DNA of 64,000 nucleotides. Origin: Chlorobaculum sp. 24CR. GTDB lineage: Bacteria > Bacteroidota > Chlorobiia > Chlorobiales > Chlorobiaceae. The notes beneath the pieces are model-generated. The model was not told the origin of the DNA. It searched no databases and saw only the letters and a list, made by a program, of their open reading frames with translations. Position numbers and translations under genes: made by a program. Shown in pieces: positions 39,671-46,730 of this stretch. Where the stretch lies: the NCBI RefSeq assembly GCF_004118635.1, contig NZ_SDGU01000036.1, positions 1-64,000 of the forward strand, read 5' to 3'. Within the stretch, counting starts at the first letter, position 1, and each line of letters begins with the position of its first letter.

Positions 39671-40116
39671 CCATGCGGGGACCCATTTACCGCCAACAGA
39701 AAAAAAGCGCGTCATGATCATTCAGGAAACATCGAAAGGCGATATCGCCATCCTCGCCCTCTACGGAAGGCTCAACGAGTACTCGGCTAATGAACTCGCG
39801 CAAAACCGCCCGGTTCGCTATCCGGATCAAATGGTCGTCATCGATCTGGAACATGTCGATAACGTTGACGAAGAGGGCCTTGAAGACATCGTCTATACGC
39901 TTCGGCACAAACGTAAAGCCAGCGCCGTGAGCGCACCCGCCGGGGACAAACCGTTGCGCAGATTTTTCGAGACGACCAATGCCAATGAGCTGGTTCAACT
40001 GTTCGACGACCTCGACGCCGCCACGGAATACCTGGAAAACTGGCAGCGCGACCACGCATGAGGCGCGTCACCTACCGGCGCGAAGGAAATTCCAATATCA
40101 TCTCCATGTCAAAAAC
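39612..40116 (+). repeat. 52-bp perfect direct repeat flanking the third STAS gene
   Basis: Copies at 39612-39663 and 40065-40116, exactly 453 bp apart (151 codons). The first copy is the 3' end of the RsbW-like gene; the second is the 5' end of the glycosyltransferase gene in the same reading frame, both encoding VTYRREGNSNIISMSKT. The identity stops abruptly on both sides. Confidence 0.93.
39714..40061 (+). CDS. Divergent STAS-domain protein with Glu-Glu at the phospho-site (third of three)
   Basis: 115 residues, alignable without gaps to the second STAS protein over its first 60 residues. It reads IAILALYGRLNEYSANEL, IDLEHVDNVDEEGLEDIVYTL and RFFETTNANELVQLFDD. The DSSGLG motif has become DEEGLE, so Ser53-Ser54 are replaced by Glu53-Glu54. 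A negative charge there mimics the phosphorylated state and cannot be removed by the phosphatase. It overlaps the glycosyltransferase gene by 4 bp (ATGA) and lies inside the 52-bp direct repeat. Confidence 0.9.
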   Translation: MIIQETSKGDIAILALYGRLNEYSANELAQNRPVRYPDQMVVIDLEHVDNVDEEGLEDIVYTLRHKRKASAVSAPAGDKPLRRFFETTNANELVQLFDDLDAATEYLENWQRDHA

Positions 40117-41101
40117 ACTCGAACCGATGGTCACGGTCGTTATCGTCAGTTTCAACACGCGGGAGATTCTCGCGAACTGCCTCGACGCGCTGTTCAAAAG
40201 CGGCATGGGCAGGGAGATGGAGGTTTTCGTGGTCGATAACGACTCCCGCGACCAGTCGGCGGAGATGGTCGCCGAGCGCTTTCCGGAGGCTCGGCTCATT
40301 GCCAACAGGCAGAACCTCGGCTTCGCGGCGGCCAATAATCAGGCGTTCCGGCAAGCCTCCGGCGAGTACATCGTGCTCCTGAATCCCGACGCTTACGTTG
40401 GCCCGTCGTCGATTCCCAACGCCGTGCGTTTCATGAACGAGCACCCCGAATGCGGCCTGTGCGGCGGCAAGATCATCTCGCCGGAGGGACGGCTCGAACC
40501 GTCGGCTCGGCGCTTCCCTTCGCCTTTGACCAAGCTCTTGACGCTCTCGGGCCTTCGGGCGAAGTTTCCGAAATCGCGCTGGCTGAACTGGCACGAGTTC
40601 GGCGACTTCGCCCACGACCGCCCGATGGAGGTGGACTGGGTGCCCGGCACCTTCACCATCGTGCGCAAGGCGATGCTCGACAAGATCGGCCCCTTCGACG
40701 AGCGCTTCTTTATTTATTACGAGGAGACCGACCTCTGCCTGCGGGCCAAAAAGGCGGGCTGGAAGGTCTTCTTCATCCCGAACGCCGAGGTGATGCACAT
40801 CGGCGGGGCGAGCAGCAAGACGCGCAAGGACAAGACCTTCGACAGCGCCGCCTCGCAGGTGCTCTCCTTCCGGATGCGCAGCGAGTGGCTCTACTACCGC
40901 AAAAATTATGGAATTGCGACCATGCTCGCGAGCGCTGGCATCGAGCTGCTGTGGTTCTCGATGCGCTACCTGAAAAACCTCCTGATCCCGACTGGCGACG
41001 CCGCGCGAAAAAAAGAGATGGCCCGCTCGACCATAAGCCAGGTCACCCGCTCGGTCGCCGACACGCGCTTCGGCAAGTTCTCGCCACCAATTCCCTGGTA
41101 A
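40058..41101 (+). CDS. Glycosyltransferase family 2 (rhamnosyltransferase-like)
   Basis: 347 residues. GT-A fold: VTVVIVSFNTREILANCLDALF, VVDNDSRDQSAEM, NLGFAAANNQAF, and LLNPDAYVG with the acidic NPD motif. Also PFDERFFIYYEETDLCLRAKKAGWKV and a C-terminal amphipathic/hydrophobic part (IELLWFSMRYLKNLL) for membrane contact. Resembles dTDP-rhamnosyltransferases. Its first 19 codons come from the 52-bp repeat. The natural start may be the ATG at 40106 or 40128; the overlap ATG at 40058 adds a tail of RsbW-like sequence. Confidence 0.92.
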   Translation: MRRVTYRREGNSNIISMSKTLEPMVTVVIVSFNTREILANCLDALFKSGMGREMEVFVVDNDSRDQSAEMVAERFPEARLIANRQNLGFAAANNQAFRQASGEYIVLLNPDAYVGPSSIPNAVRFMNEHPECGLCGGKIISPEGRLEPSARRFPSPLTKLLTLSGLRAKFPKSRWLNWHEFGDFAHDRPMEVDWVPGTFTIVRKAMLDKIGPFDERFFIYYEETDLCLRAKKAGWKVFFIPNAEVMHIGGASSKTRKDKTFDSAASQVLSFRMRSEWLYYRKNYGIATMLASAGIELLWFSMRYLKNLLIPTGDAARKKEMARSTISQVTRSVADTRFGKFSPPIPW

Positions 41102-41107
41102 GTTCGC

Positions 41108-41617
41108 ATGAGCCTTTTCCCGAACATACGGGCCGACCTGAAAACCTACGGCGGCCAGTGGAGCCAGCAGGGGTTCTGGGTGATGGTGGTCTATCGTTAC
41201 GGCCGGTGGCGCTACGGCATCAAAAACCCGCTGCTGCGCAAACCCTTTTCACTGCTCTACCGGTTTCTCTATAAGGTGGCGCAGATTCTCACCGGCATCG
41301 AGCTGCCCTGCGAAGTGCCGGTCGGCAGGAACTTCCGCATCGAGCACTTCGGCGACATCGTCATCAGCGGCTACGCGAGCTTCGGCGACGACTGCATCAT
41401 CCGCAACGGCGTTACCGTGGGGCTGAAAAACATCGAGGAGAAAGCCGCCCCGAAGATCGGCAACAACGTCAACATCGGAGCGGGAGCCAAGCTGCTCGGC
41501 AACATCACCATCGGCGACAACGTCGATGTCGGAGCCAACGCGGTGGTCATCTCGTCGGTGCCGGAGAACTCGATCGCCGTCGGCATTCCGGCCCGAATCA
41601 TTCCGAAAAAGTCTTGA
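41108..41617 (+). CDS. Serine acetyltransferase-like hexapeptide acyltransferase
   Basis: 169 residues. The N-terminal WSQQGFWVMVVYRYGRWRYGI and the hexapeptide helix (RIEHFGDIVISGYASFG, IGNNVNIGAGAKLLGNITIGDNVDVGANAVVIS, ending IAVGIPARII) are the pattern of CysE-like enzymes recruited to polysaccharide loci. Likely O-acetylates a sugar or nucleotide sugar; true cysteine synthesis is less probable given the context. It follows the GT2 gene by 6 bp. Confidence 0.88.
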   Translation: MSLFPNIRADLKTYGGQWSQQGFWVMVVYRYGRWRYGIKNPLLRKPFSLLYRFLYKVAQILTGIELPCEVPVGRNFRIEHFGDIVISGYASFGDDCIIRNGVTVGLKNIEEKAAPKIGNNVNIGAGAKLLGNITIGDNVDVGANAVVISSVPENSIAVGIPARIIPKKS

Positions 41618-41633
41618 TCGATTCCACGCTTCC

Positions 41634-42833
41634 ATGAGACGAACCGAACTGTTTTTCCCGCGCTGCGCCTGCCCTCAACCCGGCGCGACTCGCTGCGACG
41701 CGCGATTCAGGCGAACGAGTTCTCTACTCTGCTCGCTGCTGTTGCTCTTGCTCTCGGCGTGCAGCTCTATTTCTCCGCGCGAGACTCCCGTCACCGAAAA
41801 ACAGAAAAGCAGCTTCAAATCGGAGCCGCCGAAAAAGGTGCAGGCGTTCGCCACGCCCGGCCGGGTCAAGGCGCTCGACACGCAGGAGGCCTTCGAGTAC
41901 CGCCTGGGGCCTGGAGACATGGTGAGCATTCTGGTGTGGCGGCGGCCTGAACTATCGCAGGAGGGCATCCTCGTTTCGCCCGACGGCTTCCTCACCGTGC
42001 CGAGGCTCGGCAACATCCGGGTGCTCGGCAAGACGGTCGGCGAGGTGATGGCGCTGGTCACCTCGAAGCTCGAAGTGTTCTACATCAGGCCCGAAGTGAC
42101 CATCCGCGTGCAGGAGTTCCACAACAACAAGGCGTTCGTGCTTGGCAGGGTGAGCAAGCCGGGCGTCATCAACTTCCCCGGCAGGGGTACGCTGCTCGAA
42201 GCGCTGGCGCTGGCGGGCGGCATTCCCGACCAGAACAAGGATACCTCGCTCACCAAGTGCGCCATCATCCGGGGCAACGACACCATCATCTGGATCGACC
42301 TCGAAGATTTGCTCCGGAACGGCAATATGGCGCTGAACGCTCCGATCCGGAACAATGACGTGATCTACATTCCGGAGTCTTCGGACGAGATGGTCTATGT
42401 ACTCGGCGAGGTACAGACGCCGGGCGCGATCCAGATCAGGAGCGGCATGACGGTCGTCAAGGCGGTCATGCTGGCCGGAGGGTTGAACAAAAATGCCGAT
42501 CCCGAAAAGGTGTTCGTCATCCGCCAAGAGACCCTCAAGGGAGAGGTCATCCGGGTGAGCCTGAAAAACCTGCTCGAAACCGGCGACTTCACCAGGAACT
42601 TCTCGCTGATGCCCAACGACATCATCTATGTCAGCCCTGGCGGCATGGCCAGGTTCAACTATGCGCTCGAAAAAATCATGCCTTCGTTGCAGATGCTGAA
42701 CCTCGGCTTCACCGACCTCGAATCGCTCGGCGTCATGGAGCGGTTGCGCTCGAAGATATGGGGCCAGTCGGGGTTTATCAACAGCAGCTCGAGCGGCACC
42801 TCCACGACCACCACAACAACCACGAGCCCGTAA
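41634..42833 (+). CDS. Wza-like polysaccharide export outer-membrane lipoprotein
   Basis: 399 residues from the ATG at 41634, with lipobox LLSACSS giving a lipidated Cys near residue 40. The Poly_export domain begins YRLGPGDMVSILVWRRPELSQEGILVSPDGFLTVPRLGNI. Two SLBB domains follow (VFVLGRVSKPGVINFPGRGTLLEAL-like and VYVLGEVQTPGAIQIRSGMTVVKAVMLAGGL). It ends in a Ser/Thr run. Forms the outer-membrane channel for the polymer together with the Wzc-like protein 4 kb downstream. Confidence 0.94.
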   Translation: MRRTELFFPRCACPQPGATRCDARFRRTSSLLCSLLLLLLSACSSISPRETPVTEKQKSSFKSEPPKKVQAFATPGRVKALDTQEAFEYRLGPGDMVSILVWRRPELSQEGILVSPDGFLTVPRLGNIRVLGKTVGEVMALVTSKLEVFYIRPEVTIRVQEFHNNKAFVLGRVSKPGVINFPGRGTLLEALALAGGIPDQNKDTSLTKCAIIRGNDTIIWIDLEDLLRNGNMALNAPIRNNDVIYIPESSDEMVYVLGEVQTPGAIQIRSGMTVVKAVMLAGGLNKNADPEKVFVIRQETLKGEVIRVSLKNLLETGDFTRNFSLMPNDIIYVSPGGMARFNYALEKIMPSLQMLNLGFTDLESLGVMERLRSKIWGQSGFINSSSSGTSTTTTTTTSP

Positions 42834-42856
42834 CCGGCCTGAAAAAAAGCAGCTCC

Positions 42857-44044
42857 TTGCAGAAACCAGCATTAACCATCATCCCCTCCGTGCCGGTCTG
42901 GAAAAAGGGCGAAGCCCTCTGCTTCGACCGAAAATTCTACGACGGCATCGTGCTCTACACGCAGTTGTGGCCCGGCCCGGTCAGTTGCGTGATGGCGTCG
43001 AGCGACTCTCCGCTTGAGAGTTTCGGTGTGGTCGAGGCAACGCCTGCGTCAATGCCGTTCAACTGCATCGTGCTCAAAAAGAACGAAATCGCCGGAAAAG
43101 AGCATATCAGGAGTGCGACGATCGTCATGGCCTCCGCCGATGCTTTCGACCAGCTCCATATCGCCGCTTTGTGCCGACAGATGGGCGTCAAGTGCGTCTA
43201 TGTCATCGAGTACATTCCCGAAACCCGTTACCAGATCGTCGCCCTCGACACGCACAATCCCGCCGTGCGGCTTCGCCAGAACCTCTACCTCTGGCTCAAC
43301 GAGCGCAAAAGAGTGAAGGCTTTCGAGCTTTGCGACGGGCTTCAGTGCAACGGCGCGCCCGCTTTCAGCGAGTACAGGGAGATACCGAACCGCCTGCTCT
43401 ACTTCGATACGCGAGTCTCGAAAGAGCAGATTATCGGCGACGACGAACTCGAAACGCGCCTTGCCGCGCTCAAAAACAAACAACCGCTCCGCCTGGCCTT
43501 CTCCGGACGCCTCATCGCCATGAAGGGCGCGGATCACCTTGTCCAGCTCGCCGTGAAGCTGAAGAAACTCAATCTCCGGTTCCTGCTCTCCATCTACGGA
43601 ACCGGCGACCGGGAAGAGGAGATGAAGCGGTTTATCGAAAGGAACGACCTCGGCGGCGAGGTCGTGATGCGAGGCGCGGTTGACTTCCACCGCCAACTGC
43701 TGCCCGAACTGAAGGAGAAGGTCGATCTGTTCGTCGCCCTGCACCGGCAGAGCGACCCTTCGTGCACCTATCTCGAAACCCTCTCCTGCGGCGTACCGAT
43801 CGTGGGCTACCGCAACCGGGCCTTTGGCGGTATTCTCGATCTGGCCGACGTGGGGTGGGGAGTCAAGCCCGACGATCTCGACGCGGTCGCATGGATGATC
43901 CTCCGGCTCGATCTCGGTCGCGGGGAGATTGCCGGAAAATCGAGGAACGCCGCCGGTTTTGGCCGCAAGCACGATTTCGAAACCACTTACAAAAACCGGA
44001 TCAGCCACCTGCTTTCGACAATCAATGGAGAGCGCCGCCCATGA
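42857..44044 (+). CDS. Glycosyltransferase family 1 (GT-B)
   Basis: About 395 residues. I place the start at the TTG 42857 (LQKPALTIIPSVPVW) because the frame before it lies inside the Thr-rich end of the export gene; an ATG at 42758 would overlap that gene by 76 bp. The C-terminal half has LRLAFSGRLIAMKGADHLVQLAVKLK, LLSIYGTGDREEEMKRFIE and ETLSCGVPIVGYRNRAFGG, the E-x7-E region of GT4-type retaining enzymes. Donor sugar not predictable. Confidence 0.87.
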   Translation: MQKPALTIIPSVPVWKKGEALCFDRKFYDGIVLYTQLWPGPVSCVMASSDSPLESFGVVEATPASMPFNCIVLKKNEIAGKEHIRSATIVMASADAFDQLHIAALCRQMGVKCVYVIEYIPETRYQIVALDTHNPAVRLRQNLYLWLNERKRVKAFELCDGLQCNGAPAFSEYREIPNRLLYFDTRVSKEQIIGDDELETRLAALKNKQPLRLAFSGRLIAMKGADHLVQLAVKLKKLNLRFLLSIYGTGDREEEMKRFIERNDLGGEVVMRGAVDFHRQLLPELKEKVDLFVALHRQSDPSCTYLETLSCGVPIVGYRNRAFGGILDLADVGWGVKPDDLDAVAWMILRLDLGRGEIAGKSRNAAGFGRKHDFETTYKNRISHLLSTINGERRP

Positions 44045-44955
44045 ACGAGAGGGTCAACATCGTCTTCGCCACCGACAGGAACTACATCCAGCACCTGGCC
44101 GCCGCGCTCGTTTCGCTGCTTTTCAATAACCGCGACGTGCCGTTCACCGTCTCTATCATCAGCAGCGGCATGACGCCGAAAGACCGTCGCCGCATCGACG
44201 AAATCACGAAAGGGCACTCCTGCGAAATCAGGCATCTGACCGTTTCGGACGACCTGTTCGCCAGGCTGGCCACCGAACATCCGATGTATCCGAAAGGCAT
44301 CTACTACCGCCTGCTCATTCCCTCGCTCATCGATGAAAAAAGGGTGCTCTACCTCGATTCGGACATCATCGTCAACGGCTCGATACAGGAGTTGTACAAC
44401 CAGGAGTTCGGCGACGCCTATGTCTGCGCTATCGAGGATCCCGGATTCGACCGCCACCGGCAGTTGAAGATGGATGCAAGTTCTCGCTATTTCAACTCCG
44501 GAATGATGCTCATCAACCTGGCGAAATGGAAGGCGACCGGCTTGCAGAAAAAGGTGATCGACTTTATCGAAAACAACCCTGATGCGATCTGGTTTCCCGA
44601 CCAGTGCGGACTGAACTCGGTCATCAACGGGCAGTGGAAAAAAGTGCCGCTGAAATTCAATCAGCAATCGTCAATTTTCAGCGAAGGGTTCGATGAAAAA
44701 TTTGACTGCTTCAGCAAGGAGGAGTTGCGTGAAGCCAGAGCGAATCCGATCATCATTCACTACACCGGCGGCTCGAAACCCTGGCACTTCAGGAACCGGC
44801 ACCCGTACAAAAGCCTGTACTGGAACTATCTGAAAATGACTCCGTACCGCCGCGCCATCTACTCCGACCTGAGACCGGCGCACCTCTTCAAATCGATGAT
44901 CCCGAAAAACCTGAAAACAACGATCAAAAAGCTGCTGAACAAACAGACCGCCTGA
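44041..44955 (+). CDS. Glycosyltransferase family 8
   Basis: 304 residues from the ATG overlapping the previous stop by 4 bp. NIVFATDRNYIQHLAAALVSLLFNN at the start, DXD motif in RVLYLDSDIIVNGSIQELYN, YFNSGMMLINLAKWK, PDQCGLNSVINGQW and IIHYTGGSKPWH are all GT8 hallmarks (LgtC/WaaJ-like retaining galactosyl- or glucosyltransferases, Mn2+ dependent). Confidence 0.95.
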   Translation: MNERVNIVFATDRNYIQHLAAALVSLLFNNRDVPFTVSIISSGMTPKDRRRIDEITKGHSCEIRHLTVSDDLFARLATEHPMYPKGIYYRLLIPSLIDEKRVLYLDSDIIVNGSIQELYNQEFGDAYVCAIEDPGFDRHRQLKMDASSRYFNSGMMLINLAKWKATGLQKKVIDFIENNPDAIWFPDQCGLNSVINGQWKKVPLKFNQQSSIFSEGFDEKFDCFSKEELREARANPIIIHYTGGSKPWHFRNRHPYKSLYWNYLKMTPYRRAIYSDLRPAHLFKSMIPKNLKTTIKKLLNKQTA

Positions 44956-44978
44956 AGCTCGCAACGCCATACCACTCC

Positions 44979-46730
44979 ATGAGTAAAACAGAAAACGCGC
45001 AGAACCGGCTTGCCAGCAACGCCATATCGGGCATCGTCGCCACGATTATCTATATGCTCAGTCGGTTGATGCTGACGCCGTTCACCCTGCATTATCTCTC
45101 CCTGAGCGAGTTCGGTCTCTGGTCGCTTTGCTTCATCATTCTCTCCTATGCCGGCATGGGCGGATTCGGCGTCAACAGCACCTACATCCGCTACGCGGCG
45201 CGCTACCTTGCCGAAGGCAAGGAAGAGGAGATCAGCCGTCTGCTCTCGACCGGCGTTGCCTACATGCTTCTGTTCTGCTCGCTCTTTTTCGTGGGACTTT
45301 ACCTTTTGATGCCTTTTTTGATTGAACGCTTCAATGTCGAACCATCGCAGCGGGAGGTCGCCTCGACGCTGATTCTCGGCACAGCAATCGTCTTCAGCAT
45401 CGAACTCACGCTTGGAGGCTTCCGGTTCATCATCAACGGAATGCACGAGTTCACCAAGGAAAAAACGGTCGCCATTATCGCCGGGCTGATCGAAATCGGG
45501 GCGATTATCGGATTTCTCGCCCTTGGCGCAGGAGTCAAGGGGCTGCTTTACGCCTACGCCATTCGCCTCATTCTCGAAACCCTCGGCTGCTGGTTCATCG
45601 CCAAAACGATGCTCCCCTCCCTGCGGGTTTCCTGGAGGCTTTTCAGCCGCGAACATCTGCGCCACTTCTTCGGTTTCGGAGGCAAGGTGCAGGTGCTCGG
45701 CGTACTCGGCATCTTCCTGACGGCGGTTGACCGGATGTTCATCACCGCCATTTCAGGGCTGGCGGCTGGCGGCATGTTTGAGATAGGCCGCAAGCTCCCC
45801 TCGACGGCGGGCGGCGTCTCCTCTTCGGCTTTCGGCCCCATCCTCTCCACATCGGCGCATCTTGAAGGGGAGTGGAGAGGCGAAAAATGGAAATCTCCGC
45901 ATGAGCGAGCTTTCACCTATGTTCATATTTTGCTGGCCACGGCCACCCTGGCGCTCATCCCGATCGCCTTTTTCGAAAAGGTTCGCCCCTGGCTGCCGAC
46001 AAGCGGCCCGATCACTGCGCTTGCCGCCGCCGGGTTGTGCCTGCTGCTCGTCGTGCTCCTCGTCCGTTCGTTCAACACCGAAAAGCGCCTCGAAAGCGAT
46101 GAGCTGAAAAAACTCTACCTCGACGGCATCCGCTTCACCAATATCCTCAACTCGGTTCTGTTTGGCTTTCTGGTCTCGATGGCCCATCCCCTCATCGACG
46201 TCTGGGTCGGCACGAAATATCCCGGAGCCGCCGATGTCATGATTTTTCTCTCCATCGCCTATTCGGTCCAGCTCTGCACCGGCCCGGTCACGATGCTCTT
46301 CAGAGGCATCGACCGCAACGGGCGCGAACTCGAATACATGCTGGTGCAGACGCTCCTCATGGTGCTCTGGATTCCCGCCGGAACGATAGCCTGGGGACTC
46401 TCCGGAGCCGCCGCCGCCATCGCCGCGAGCATGTCCGTCAGCACCCTGTTCCTCATCTGGCGCAGCAACAACACCTTCAGCATCGGCTTGCGTGAATTCC
46501 TTGCCTACTCCATTTTGCCGGCACTGCTGCCGCTCGTGCCCGGAGTGCTGATTTACGCCGCCACGAAGCTCTGGCCGCAGACAGGCCGCCTGAATCTGAT
46601 GATCCAGATTCTCTCATGCGGCACATTGTTCGTTCTGTCGAGCGCCGGGCTGCTCTGGAAATTCGTGCTCAACGAAACGGAAAAAGCCAAGGCGCTGGAG
46701 TTTCTGCCAATAAAAAAACAGTCGGCCTGA
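44979..46730 (+). CDS. Wzx-like polysaccharide flippase
   Basis: 583 residues with 12-14 hydrophobic segments, in the MOP/polysaccharide-biosynthesis superfamily. It starts RLASNAISGIVATIIYMLSRLMLTPFTLHYLSLSEFGLWSLCFII, a typical RfbX/Wzx opening, and has long loops before helix 7 and near residue 365. Moves lipid-linked repeat units across the inner membrane. The next gene overlaps it as TGATG. Confidence 0.9.
   Translation: MSKTENAQNRLASNAISGIVATIIYMLSRLMLTPFTLHYLSLSEFGLWSLCFIILSYAGMGGFGVNSTYIRYAARYLAEGKEEEISRLLSTGVAYMLLFCSLFFVGLYLLMPFLIERFNVEPSQREVASTLILGTAIVFSIELTLGGFRFIINGMHEFTKEKTVAIIAGLIEIGAIIGFLALGAGVKGLLYAYAIRLILETLGCWFIAKTMLPSLRVSWRLFSREHLRHFFGFGGKVQVLGVLGIFLTAVDRMFITAISGLAAGGMFEIGRKLPSTAGGVSSSAFGPILSTSAHLEGEWRGEKWKSPHERAFTYVHILLATATLALIPIAFFEKVRPWLPTSGPITALAAAGLCLLLVVLLVRSFNTEKRLESDELKKLYLDGIRFTNILNSVLFGFLVSMAHPLIDVWVGTKYPGAADVMIFLSIAYSVQLCTGPVTMLFRGIDRNGRELEYMLVQTLLMVLWIPAGTIAWGLSGAAAAIAASMSVSTLFLIWRSNNTFSIGLREFLAYSILPALLPLVPGVLIYAATKLWPQTGRLNLMIQILSCGTLFVLSSAGLLWKFVLNETEKAKALEFLPIKKQSA

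Noticed and set aside
42795-42833. ACC/CCA-rich run at the end of the Wza-like gene
   Set aside because: Codes for a Ser/Thr tail with varied codons; not a clean microsatellite and no sign of frame variation.
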